From Candidatus Rickettsiella isopodorum (lineage in GTDB: Bacteria > Pseudomonadota > Gammaproteobacteria > Diplorickettsiales > Diplorickettsiaceae): 64,000 bases of DNA. The stretch lies in assembly GCF_001881495.1 (NCBI RefSeq), contig NZ_LUKY01000032.1:310001-374000 (forward strand), given 5' to 3'. Positions 1 through 7,434 of the stretch are shown in pieces. The position numbers and the translations under genes are program-made. Position 1 is the stretch's first letter; every line of letters starts with the position of its first letter. The notes under the pieces were generated by a model that saw only the letters and a program-made list of their open reading frames with translations, did no database searches and was not told the origin of the DNA.

Positions 1-104
1 GGTGTTAAAATTCGTCCTGCAATGACTATCAATGCAAAAAAAACGATACTACTCGTTAAAAACACGATGAGTAAGCGTAATATTGAATACAGTAATTGTT
101 TCAT
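1..104 (-). CDS. N-terminal start of an unknown membrane-anchored protein (partial)
   Basis: An open frame reads leftwards off the window edge from an ATG at 104. Its first 34 residues begin MKQLLYSILRLLIVFL and form a short basic N-terminus followed by one hydrophobic segment of about 22 residues, so the product probably starts with a signal anchor. No clear Shine-Dalgarno sequence precedes the ATG. Too little is visible to name a family. It is divergent from the glycosyltransferase gene that follows. It could also be a chance hydrophobic frame, because only 104 bases are in view. Confidence 0.45.
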   Translation of the reverse strand, partial: MKQLLYSILRLLIVFLTSSIVFFALIVIAGRILT

Positions 105-258
105 TCGATGGATGCCAAATAAAATGAAAATCGAACGTTAGCTGGTCTATAAAATATCCAAATTCAAATTGTTAAAAACAAACTTAATATAGATGTTTTC
201 TATTAATTAAATAACGTCTCATAAGCTTGTGATTAAATATATACTCATTATACTCATT

Positions 259-292
259 GCACCTCAAGATGCGAGTTTACATCTTCAAGTGC
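259..292. repeat. Palindromic repeat, family P, copy 1
   Basis: The arms GCACCTCAAGATG and CATCTTCAAGTGC surround a 7-8 nt loop and match at 11 of 13 positions. Similar arms occur at 20116, 26618/26698, 36888 and 37050. It lies 70 bp upstream of the glycosyltransferase start at 362, so the longer upstream reading frame of that gene (from a TTG at 257) runs through a repeat and is not believed. Confidence 0.6.
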
Positions 293-361
293 GCGCGATA
301 TATATTTTATATAGTAAAATTTTTATTTTTTAACGCCAATGATAATCAGCTAGGGTCTATC

Positions 362-1186
362 ATGTCATCAAAATTGCCAACTATTTCTGTGATTATAACT
401 ACCTACAATCGTCCTGATGCCTTGCATTTAGTTTTATCGGCCTTAGCACAACAAACACGGTTACCGAATGAAGTCATTGTGGCTGACGATGGCTCAACCG
501 ATGAAACTCGATTATTAATTAACCAATTACAAGGTCAACTTAATTATCCCCTCAAACATGTTTGGCAAAAAGATGAAGGTTTTCAAGCGGCTAAAATCCG
601 GAATAAAGCAGTTCTACGCGCCCATCATAATTATCTTATTTTTCTGGATGGCGACTGCGTCCCCTTCTCCGATTTTATTGAAAATCATCACTTACTAGCC
701 GAACCTCATTGGTTTCTTTCTGGCCATCGCCTACTACTAGAGAAAAAATTGACGCAAAAAATCCTGCAAGAAGTTTTACCCATTTATAAACACACAACGC
801 TACAATGGGTATTACACTATTTTCATCGCCAGTCAAATCGTTTATTTCCTTTATTACGAATTCGATTAAATAAATTACGCAAATTACAAGCGAAGCATTG
901 GCAAGGAGCAAAAAGTTGTAACTTAGGTTTATGGAAAGAAGATTTTTTGACCGTCAATGGTTTTGATGAAAGCTTTACAGGATGGGGATATGAAGATTCG
1001 GACTTAGTCATCCGCTTAATTCGCGCAGGGATTTATCGTAAATCAGGAAAATTCGCGGTTCCCGTTATTCATTTGTGGCATCAACAAACTAATCGCGAAC
1101 AAGAACCAATAAATCTTAATTTGTTAAAAAAAGTAACCGAAAACCAACGAATTCGTGCCAAAATTGGCTTAAATAATGTAAATTAA
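362..1186 (+). CDS. Family 2 glycosyltransferase (LPS/polysaccharide)
   Basis: This is a cytoplasmic GT-A fold sugar transferase of about 274 residues that uses a nucleotide sugar. The N-terminus carries the family signature SVIITTYNRPDAL, then VADDGSTDET and the metal-binding FLDGDC motif. A C-terminal segment FTGWGYEDSDLVIRL matches the C-terminal domain of galactosyltransferase-like family-2 enzymes. The start at 362 is chosen because homology begins just after it and an AGGG sequence lies upstream; an in-frame upstream extension runs through a palindromic repeat. It converges with the O-antigen ligase gene, with stop codons overlapping by 4 bp. Surrounding genes point to LPS or surface polysaccharide synthesis; donor and acceptor cannot be read from sequence. 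Confidence 0.88.
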   Translation: MSSKLPTISVIITTYNRPDALHLVLSALAQQTRLPNEVIVADDGSTDETRLLINQLQGQLNYPLKHVWQKDEGFQAAKIRNKAVLRAHHNYLIFLDGDCVPFSDFIENHHLLAEPHWFLSGHRLLLEKKLTQKILQEVLPIYKHTTLQWVLHYFHRQSNRLFPLLRIRLNKLRKLQAKHWQGAKSCNLGLWKEDFLTVNGFDESFTGWGYEDSDLVIRLIRAGIYRKSGKFAVPVIHLWHQQTNREQEPINLNLLKKVTENQRIRAKIGLNNVN

Positions 1187-2412
1187 TTTGATTTGAAAGT
1201 AATTTTCTCAGATTTATAGGATAATCCCGCGAACAACAAAGCGGTGAAAATAACATAAAAACAACCTTGAGTGACATCCATAAGCCAAGAATTAAACAAT
1301 GAACCCACCGCAATAGAGACCAAAACCGCTTGCGCAAAATATTGACGTATACCTTGCAATCGAAAACTTGCCCAGGCATGAACAATAAACAGGCTTAACA
1401 AAATAACCATCCCTAATAAACCAAATTGCACTGCAATATTGAGGTATTCATTATGGGGATTTTGAGTCGCAAATTGTTTATTTTCAGCAACTGCTAAATA
1501 GTCTTGTGCAAAACTTCCTGTACCTGTTCCTATCCAAGGATGTTCTTTAAATAACTTAAAACTATTATGATAAAACTCTAAACGTAAACCTACCGATGTA
1601 GCAAAATTTCCCTGTTTATATTGGGTCACTTCACTCTGTGCTAGATTGAAGCGTTCTTTAAAATTAGCAGGTAAAAACAACAAGCTACCACATAAAAAAA
1701 ATGAGATTAATAATCCCGCCAGGAGACCTTTCCAAGCAAATTGTTGCCAAGCTAATAATAACAACAAACTAACTAACACCACATAACCCGATCGACTTAG
1801 ATTAATAAATAATACGTTATAAGCTGCTACTAAAAACAGCAAAACAAAAAACCAGCGCCAAGTTTTTTTAATTGAGAAAGCTAAAACAGCATAACAATAA
1901 CTGGTAAAAGCTAATAAAAATCCTGTAAAAATATGATCCTTAAAAACACCTGAATCAGCAGTAAAACGATGTACAAAATCCCAGTGTCCAAAAAATTTAA
2001 TCAAAGAAAAAAGTAACGTGAGACTAGCCGATAATAAAAATGCAAAAAAAGCATACTGGGCTGTCTTGTCATGTCGAAAGGTACTAAACAAAAAAAATCC
2101 TAGCAAAAATTTACTATATTTTATTACGGTATGGAAAGCGATTGGTCGTTGCACCGTCGTATAAGTAAGACCTATTAAAAATAGTCCAAAAAATAAAATA
2201 AACATCAATGCCATCGGGTTATAACGCAAAACTAGATATTTTTCATGCCAATTCCCCGCTAATAAACAACAAAGCACCGTCGCTGAGAAAAAAATCATCA
2301 ACGCCGCAGTTGATAGTGGTAACACAAATGCAGACGCCACCGCAAAAATTTGACTAAGTTGTTGAAAATAATTTCTGAGTGGACGAGATGGAGTCAATGC
2401 ATCAACTGACAT
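1183..2412 (-). CDS. O-antigen ligase/polymerase family membrane protein (WaaL/Wzy_C type)
   Basis: This is a polytopic inner-membrane protein of 409 residues with about ten hydrophobic segments. Proteins of this family join O-antigen to the lipid A core on the periplasmic face, or polymerise O-units. The large loop holds the family features EHPWIGTGTGSFAQDY and NPHNEYLNIAVQFGLLG at roughly residues 280-335; the conserved His in PHNE is the residue usually implicated in ligases. Its 5' end overlaps the 3' end of the upstream family-2 glycosyltransferase by 11 bp, which indicates co-transcription and probable coupling. Ligase and polymerase cannot be separated by sequence reading alone, but the core-glycosyltransferase neighbours favour a ligase. 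Confidence 0.85.
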   Translation of the reverse strand: MSVDALTPSRPLRNYFQQLSQIFAVASAFVLPLSTAALMIFFSATVLCCLLAGNWHEKYLVLRYNPMALMFILFFGLFLIGLTYTTVQRPIAFHTVIKYSKFLLGFFLFSTFRHDKTAQYAFFAFLLSASLTLLFSLIKFFGHWDFVHRFTADSGVFKDHIFTGFLLAFTSYCYAVLAFSIKKTWRWFFVLLFLVAAYNVLFINLSRSGYVVLVSLLLLLAWQQFAWKGLLAGLLISFFLCGSLLFLPANFKERFNLAQSEVTQYKQGNFATSVGLRLEFYHNSFKLFKEHPWIGTGTGSFAQDYLAVAENKQFATQNPHNEYLNIAVQFGLLGMVILLSLFIVHAWASFRLQGIRQYFAQAVLVSIAVGSLFNSWLMDVTQGCFYVIFTALLFAGLSYKSEKITFKSN

Positions 2413-3169
2413 GGTTTATCCTGTGATAAAGATAGATTAATTTAACATAACGATAAAAAACACCTAAAGCATTGGAAACAGCTAATATAAAACCTTCACG
2501 TCCATCCAAAAAACCTAGCCTTAATAGATAGCCACGAATAAAACACCACATTGTATGCAAAATCGCTTTAAATAGAGAGGATTTTTTGCGCTGGTGATAA
2601 GCCATTAGAGCCCCAAAGCTAGAATAATGATCTAGCTTCACTAACACTTGGCTAATAGTTTCCATTGTCTTGTGAAACATAACTTCTTTCAAGCAACCTA
2701 AATGCACATACCCATTTAATTTTTCATGTATAATTGCGGGTGTAAATTGAATATGAGATAAGCGGCGAAACAACCTTATGACTTTATCCCTACCCCAATC
2801 TCCGTAACGAATCTTTTTTCCAATAAAAAATGAGGCTCTCTTAATCGCAAAAGCATCATGTTGCTCCTGAGTATTGTTTATAATCTGTTTTATTTCTTGA
2901 ATCAAGCTCGCACTTAAGGCTTCATCTGCATCGATAGACAACACCCATTTACCTTTCGCTTTATCTAAAGCTCGATTTTTTTGTAAACCAAATCCTGGCC
3001 AATCGGTGGAAAAAATTTTCTGTGTATATTGTCGACAAATTTCTAGCGTATTATCTTGGCTACCGGAATCCAAGATAATAATTTCATCCGCCCACTTTAC
3101 TGATTCCAGACAACATTGGATATCTTTTGCGGCATCTTTTACTATCACAATCACGCTTAACGCAAGCAT
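2402..3169 (-). CDS. Family 2 glycosyltransferase, WaaE/KdtX-like (LPS core)
   Basis: The 255-residue product begins LALSVIVIVKDAAKDIQ and contains ADEIIILDSGSQDNTL and the metal-binding LSIDADEAL, the hallmark pattern of the WaaE/KdtX branch of family-2 glycosyltransferases that adds glucose to the inner core of LPS. A later segment RYGDWGRDKVIRLFRR is also typical of that branch. The C-terminus (about residues 205-250) is hydrophobic and basic and may sit at the membrane. The ATG at 3169 is kept as it starts directly before the conserved core. It is the first gene of a two-gene unit with the ligase downstream (11 bp overlap). The exact sugar is inferred. Confidence 0.87.
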   Translation of the reverse strand: MLALSVIVIVKDAAKDIQCCLESVKWADEIIILDSGSQDNTLEICRQYTQKIFSTDWPGFGLQKNRALDKAKGKWVLSIDADEALSASLIQEIKQIINNTQEQHDAFAIKRASFFIGKKIRYGDWGRDKVIRLFRRLSHIQFTPAIIHEKLNGYVHLGCLKEVMFHKTMETISQVLVKLDHYSSFGALMAYHQRKKSSLFKAILHTMWCFIRGYLLRLGFLDGREGFILAVSNALGVFYRYVKLIYLYHRINHVS

Positions 3170-3309
3170 ATACTTTTAAAAACCTTGTAAAGCTAGCAGA
3201 ATATACCATATACGCATTAGGGAAGTAGCGTTAAAATGTCAAATTCATCTACTTTTTTCCAACTGCAGTCTTCATTTTTATATCACAGAAAGCAAAGATA
3301 AAAGGTGGT

Positions 3310-4401
3310 TTAAACTGAAGATATATCCGGATAATTAATTAAAATTCTGACTTTATTAATCACTTGCTGAGCAGTTAAATTTTCTAAACAACGACTATGA
3401 CTTCGAATATGTTGCTCACAACCTTCTTGAAAGCAAGGGACGCAAACGCCTGAACCTTGCATTAAATAAACATTATTTCTATGTTGCGATCCAACTCGAA
3501 CAAATGGATTGCTTAATGTCCAAGCTTTGGGCCAAGGACCCCATTTTACTGGATTACTTGGACCAAATAACGCCATCGTTGGAACGCCTAGAGCCGCCGC
3601 CATGTGCGTTACTACGGTGTCCGGACCAATATAAATTTTAGCCTGACTCAATAAAAAACCAAGTTGATTCAAATTTAAGTAACCCACCCTATTAATAGCG
3701 CCTTCTGGTAAGCTATCGATTAGTTCGGCTGCCATTTTTTTTTCTAATTCATTTTTATCTCCAGTTAAAACCACCGTATAGCCGACTTGCAATAACCAGG
3801 TAGCGACGCCTATCCAACCTTCTTTAATCCATTCCTTGTAAGAAAATTTAGGCTGTAGGTGTAAAATAGCTAATTTTTTATTGATATCAACGAGTTGGCT
3901 TACTTTCTGCCTATCTTTTTCCTGCCAAGTGATAACAATCTCTGCGTAAGGATTTAACTGTAAAACTTCTGCCAAACGTAAATTCATTAATACGGTATGC
4001 GTAGCAATGTTATCAAACTCTACCGTTTCCGAGAGTAAACGCTGTTTCCACCAACGACTTTTATCCGCACCTAACATGCCTAAACGATATTTCGAAGCAA
4101 CAAAAGCGTATAAGTTAGCTTTATCTCCAGGCAATGTAGATACCGCCATGTCATAAGCGCGAAAAATTTTTTTTATTAACTGGCAATGCTGATAAAAATC
4201 AGCATGTTCTTCAATGGTAATAATATTTTGTATATCGGGATTGGCGTTGAGTATCGATTCAGTCCCTTTAAAGACCAAAAGATCAATCTTAGCTTCTGGC
4301 CAATGACGTTTAAAGGTTCGAATTAAAGGAGTAACGAGTAAAACATCCCCAATGCGGCGAATACAAATAATTAGAAGGCTTCTTGGCGGTAAATTGAGCA
4401 T
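3310..4401 (-). CDS. Family 9 glycosyltransferase (heptosyltransferase-type)
   Basis: This 363-residue protein belongs to the family that contains the ADP-heptose:LPS heptosyltransferases WaaC, WaaF and WaaQ. Visible features are the N-terminal LLIICIRRIGDVLLVTPLIR, a central ILHLQPKFSYKEW segment, and the donor-binding motif GPDTVVTHMAAALGVPTMAL followed by FGPSNPVKWGP. It most resembles the WaaQ/heptosyltransferase III subgroup in its C-terminal half, but the acceptor is inferred. A gmhB gene for ADP-heptose precursor synthesis lies at 59846-60418, so heptose is probably made. The gene is separated by about 140 bp from the downstream family-2 enzyme on the same strand, so a shared transcript is possible. 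Confidence 0.86.
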   Translation of the reverse strand: MLNLPPRSLLIICIRRIGDVLLVTPLIRTFKRHWPEAKIDLLVFKGTESILNANPDIQNIITIEEHADFYQHCQLIKKIFRAYDMAVSTLPGDKANLYAFVASKYRLGMLGADKSRWWKQRLLSETVEFDNIATHTVLMNLRLAEVLQLNPYAEIVITWQEKDRQKVSQLVDINKKLAILHLQPKFSYKEWIKEGWIGVATWLLQVGYTVVLTGDKNELEKKMAAELIDSLPEGAINRVGYLNLNQLGFLLSQAKIYIGPDTVVTHMAAALGVPTMALFGPSNPVKWGPWPKAWTLSNPFVRVGSQHRNNVYLMQGSGVCVPCFQEGCEQHIRSHSRCLENLTAQQVINKVRILINYPDISSV

Positions 4402-4558
4402 ATCCTTTACAAATACTGGGATTTGCTATGCAAATCGTATGGAGAGAAAAATAAAAATCCAATCCGTTTGACTTCGCAATCAAACATCCATTCCTTGAAT
4501 AGTTAATTCAACTCTATCAAATAAAAGAAAACATTAATGATTATATAATTTATAATGC

Positions 4559-4768
4559 TTAAGGATTATCTTTAGAAATATCGATTTTTACATCGCCAAA
4601 ACATTGTATATTATAAAATTCATCTTTTATATCTTTAAACCATTTTACTCGAGAATCAATACCAATTATTTCACGAATAATTTGAAACATCTCGGCATAA
4701 TGATTATTACATCCAAAATCGTGCTCAAATTCTGTACCGTCAGATAATATTATCTTTACTTTACTCAT
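4559..4768 (-). CDS. Unknown small protein (69 aa), coupled to upstream small gene
   Basis: The product, starting MSKVKIILSDGTEFEHDFG, is an acidic soluble protein with no membrane segment and no recognised motif. The ATG at 4768 is preferred over an in-frame upstream ATG at 4798 because AAAAAGG precedes it with a 6-nt spacer. The stop codon of the upstream gene lies one base before this ATG (TAA-T-ATG), so the two are very probably translationally coupled. The sequence is AT-rich and unlike the housekeeping neighbours. I cannot assign a function. Confidence 0.55.
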   Translation of the reverse strand: MSKVKIILSDGTEFEHDFGCNNHYAEMFQIIREIIGIDSRVKWFKDIKDEFYNIQCFGDVKIDISKDNP

Positions 4769-4769
4769 A

Positions 4770-5018
4770 TTAAGCCTTTTTAGGATAGAATTTTGCAAGC
4801 CTCTTTGAGGGCCGACCCGTCGCTAAAGTGATGTGTATGGGTAGAATCGTACTGAGATTTTCCATCAACCACTTATTTAAACAGGCATCTTCTCCGCTTA
4901 AAGAAACATCTATTGGTTTTTCAATATGAGCTGCTATTTTTGGTGCAATACGTTTTTTGAATGCTGCATTTCCTGAATAGCTTAATAAACTGCGCTTATT
5001 ACTAGCTTTACTAAACAT
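4770..5018 (-). CDS. Unknown small basic protein (82 aa)
   Basis: This small protein begins MFSKASNKRSLLSYSGNAAF and is lysine- and arginine-rich at both ends, with no signal peptide or membrane segment. A strong Shine-Dalgarno AAGGGGG precedes the ATG by 4 nt, which supports real translation. It is the first gene of a two-gene unit with the 69-residue protein. The size and coupling would fit an antitoxin/toxin-like or effector/chaperone-like pair, but no sequence motif supports either and I make no assignment. Confidence 0.55.
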   Translation of the reverse strand: MFSKASNKRSLLSYSGNAAFKKRIAPKIAAHIEKPIDVSLSGEDACLNKWLMENLSTILPIHITLATGRPSKRLAKFYPKKA

Positions 5019-5564
5019 ATATCCCCCTTGGAACCATTTTCTTTAGATTGCTAGTTAATTTTTTAATTAGATGACATTAATTTTATTGGATTAAAGCAAT
5101 CTAGATACTCAATCGATACTCAGTATGCTTTTAATAATTACTCTTTTTCACTTGAATTTTTGTCTGTGTTGCCGCCAACTCGTCATTTTTTTCACGGCAT
5201 TGCCCAAAACACGATTACGGTGAATATTGTTTTTAATATTTGACTTAAGTTAATCTTTTATTGGTAAGATTTTTGAAACATTCGTTTTTTTCTAAAAATT
5301 TTGATGCATAAGTAATAAAATAAGCTTCACTAAATATAGTGGTTATAATTTTTAAAACAACAATATATAGTATATATCTATTTTACTTACGTTATTTTAT
5401 ACAATCACGTATAACAACTTTAGCAAAAGATTGCATTATCCACAAGTTTTCAAGGGCTTTTTCACAGCTTATACAACTAGTTACGCGCGGATAAGCAAAT
5501 TATTAATCATAAGAAATAGTAAACAATGCGCTTGCTAGATAAAAAAATAGCTACTTAAAAAGAA
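5019..5564. other. Long AT-rich intergenic region
   Basis: No convincing gene is seen. It contains one inverted copy of the dispersed TTGGATTTTTG-type repeat (5149-5210), several TATAAT-like strings around 5350-5400, and one perfect DnaA-box-like nonamer TTATCCACA at 5436-5444. It separates the promoter side of the two small genes from the terminator of the amidase gene. Confidence 0.5.
5149..5210 (-). repeat. Dispersed repeat, family M, copy A (inverted)
   Basis: Read on the minus strand this ends GGCAACACAGACAAAAATTC followed by AAGTG, which is nearly identical to the ends of the copies at 19906, 26736 and 37465. The 5' end (GTTTTGGGC) is degenerate compared with the usual TTGGATTTTTGGC. 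It also shares the internal GAGTTG and TGCCGTGAAAA strings with the copy at 26736. Confidence 0.65.
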
Positions 5565-5597
5565 ATCCGGTTGACCATTTAAAAGGGTCAACCGGAT
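5565..5597 (-). terminator. Rho-independent terminator of the amidase gene
   Basis: A perfect 12-bp stem, ATCCGGTTGACC with GGTCAACCGGAT, closes a 9-nt loop. On the minus strand it starts 17 nt after the amidase stop codon and is followed by TTCTTTTT, as expected for an intrinsic terminator acting on the minus-strand transcript. Confidence 0.88.
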
Positions 5598-5614
5598 AAT
5601 AGTAATAAGGCTTG

Positions 5615-6826
5615 CTAACTAATTACGCAACAATTAAAGGGAGTCGTTGGATTTGTTTCAGAATTTGCATCACTCCCTTTACCGGAAAAGAAATTACTTT
5701 TTTTTACACTGGATGAAATAAAAGAACGAGGATAATCCGATTGCTGGCTTGGGTAATATTTTTTAATTAATGCTTCTAAGATGCTTATCGTTTTTACACT
5801 AGGTTCTCCCGAATAGTTTTCAGGTTCAAAATGCATTTGAAATGCTCTGATGACATCTTTGGTTTGGAGATCTAATTGACCTGTCACCTCTATTTTATAT
5901 CCATAATGTCGTAGATTATTTTGTATCCATTTATAATCAATTCCTTGCTCAATGTAAATTTCCTGCTCAATAGCTGATACTTGCTCTTCATTAGGCCATG
6001 CGCCTATCTCTCGATCCGCTAATTTTTTCCACAAACGTGTGCCAGGATCCGTCTTTCTACCTGGTGCAATATCAACATGACCTGTTATAAACTGAGGAGC
6101 TATTTGGTAATAAACTGCTTTTTCATCTTTGATTGTTATTTGCTCTTGAATTCCTTTAATCAGATCGACCAGTGTATCAATTTGGTGATCGGTATATTCA
6201 TCCCACTTAAGCTTCCCTTCCTTTTCTAATTGATAAAGTTGTTCTTGTTCAATAGGAAGAAAAACATCGTTAGTTTTTCGCCATTCTTCAGTTAACGTTT
6301 TATATTTACTTATCAAATCTTGCGAAACCTGTTCTTTATAAACTTCACGATCAGTCGGCGGCACTAAACCGCGTGTCATGTCAGATAAAAACGCAGTGAA
6401 TAATTGTTCTTTTTCTAAAAGCTGATATAAACTTTCATCCTCTTTTTTTAAAGTTTCAACAATAAATTCTTTAAGTTGATTCTCAACTTGATAGGTAAAT
6501 AATACTTCTCCAGAATCTTGGACTAAACCATAACCATAATTAACGATTTCTATCCCTATTGACGTATCATTTAAACCACGTCTACCCGCAAATTCACTGA
6601 TACCGGCATGCCAAGCACGATTGTTTATATCTACAAATTGATAATAATCAAAGGATTCTTCTCCCTCTTTAAAGGATTGTTTTGGAATTAAAAAGTGTGC
6701 GCCAACACCGCCGCGAGTTAATGTTTCTATGGAGTCCTTTTCTTCTAAAACGGTATAATGCAATATGATAAATCGTTGGTGTCTATCAAAATTTTGTTTA
6801 TCCGCCGGTATAAATTTTTCTTTCAT
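5615..6826 (-). CDS. N-acetylmuramoyl-L-alanine amidase (AmiD/AmpD type) with C-terminal CaaX box
   Basis: This zinc amidase would cleave the bond between MurNAc and L-Ala. Its 403 residues hold an Amidase_2 domain: FIILHYT (first zinc His, about residue 25), GVGAHFLIP, WHAGIS, NDTSIGIEIVN, then GHVDIAPGRKTDPG (second His and Asp ligands and the catalytic Lys, about 245-262). A peptidoglycan-binding-like domain follows (about 295-355: WIQNNLRHYGYKIEV, LDLQTKDVIRAFQ). About 100 extra charged helical residues separate NDTSIGIEIVN from GHVD compared with AmiD. There is no signal peptide or lipobox. The tail NCCVIS ends in a CaaX-type motif, typical of host-prenylated proteins. The ATG at 6826 is preferred to 6838 because GGAA lies upstream at suitable spacing. 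It is transcribed toward its own terminator. Confidence 0.88.
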   Translation of the reverse strand: MKEKFIPADKQNFDRHQRFIILHYTVLEEKDSIETLTRGGVGAHFLIPKQSFKEGEESFDYYQFVDINNRAWHAGISEFAGRRGLNDTSIGIEIVNYGYGLVQDSGEVLFTYQVENQLKEFIVETLKKEDESLYQLLEKEQLFTAFLSDMTRGLVPPTDREVYKEQVSQDLISKYKTLTEEWRKTNDVFLPIEQEQLYQLEKEGKLKWDEYTDHQIDTLVDLIKGIQEQITIKDEKAVYYQIAPQFITGHVDIAPGRKTDPGTRLWKKLADREIGAWPNEEQVSAIEQEIYIEQGIDYKWIQNNLRHYGYKIEVTGQLDLQTKDVIRAFQMHFEPENYSGEPSVKTISILEALIKKYYPSQQSDYPRSFISSSVKKSNFFSGKGSDANSETNPTTPFNCCVIS

Positions 6827-6939
6827 AAATATTTCCATTTTTACTTTAATTCAAATTATATTTTACTAAATATTTTTCTTAATATAAATAAAAAAATATT
6901 TTGAATAAAATTAACCAATTAACTTTTTATATTTAAAAA

Positions 6940-7425
6940 TTAATGGCGCATATCTAAAGGGTTTATTCTTAGTACATTACCCATCAATGGCCAGACTAAA
7001 GCACTCATTAATAAAGATATCCAAGCCCAGCGAAAATCAACCGGAAATCCAAGCCAAGCGTGTATCCAAATAAGTATCATTTGATAGATCATTAACACAA
7101 CAAAGATAAATAATAGTTGTTGCAGCAATGGGAACATCCGAAATTGCAAATGAAAACGGTAAGCCAAATAAGCAACCACACATAAAGCCAAACTATGTTC
7201 GCCCAAGCAGCTACCATATAGCACATCTATAAATAATCCGAGTATCCAGGCTAAAGTAAAATGAATATGCTCCGGCAATACCATGATCCAATAAATTAAG
7301 ACTAAGGGTAACCATAAAGGAAAAAATAATGCTAAAACAGGAGGTAAAGGAATAATATTCAGAATTATCGCTGCAAAAAAGCTAATCGCAATGAGCAATA
7401 AGGTAGAAAAATAAAGTGGTTTCAT
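6940..7425 (-). CDS. mreD: Rod shape-determining protein MreD
   Basis: MreD is the small inner-membrane partner of MreC and MreB in the elongasome. The 161-residue product has about five hydrophobic segments and the family pattern FFPLWLPLVLIYWIMVLPE and LGLFIDVLYGSCLGEHSLAL. AGGA stands 7 nt upstream of the ATG at 7425. It is the last gene of the mreB-mreC-mreD operon and begins 9 bp after the mreC stop codon. It has the usual length (E. coli 162). Confidence 0.93.
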   Translation of the reverse strand: MKPLYFSTLLLIAISFFAAIILNIIPLPPVLALFFPLWLPLVLIYWIMVLPEHIHFTLAWILGLFIDVLYGSCLGEHSLALCVVAYLAYRFHLQFRMFPLLQQLLFIFVVLMIYQMILIWIHAWLGFPVDFRWAWISLLMSALVWPLMGNVLRINPLDMRH

Positions 7426-7434
7426 TCTGCTATC

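Noticed and set aside
257-361. N-terminal extension of the family-2 glycosyltransferase from a TTG at 257.
   Set aside because: It runs through a palindromic repeat, adds residues without homology, and the ATG at 362 precedes the conserved start.
4445-4465. Possible fifth copy of family M, starting from AAAAATCCAATCCG.
   Set aside because: Only one end resembles the repeat; no second end or internal block can be found nearby.
5436-5444. A perfect DnaA-box nonamer TTATCCACA in an AT-rich intergenic region, as a possible replication origin.
   Set aside because: Only one good box is present, a nonamer is expected by chance about once in a window of this size, and neither dnaA, dnaN nor mnmG is nearby.
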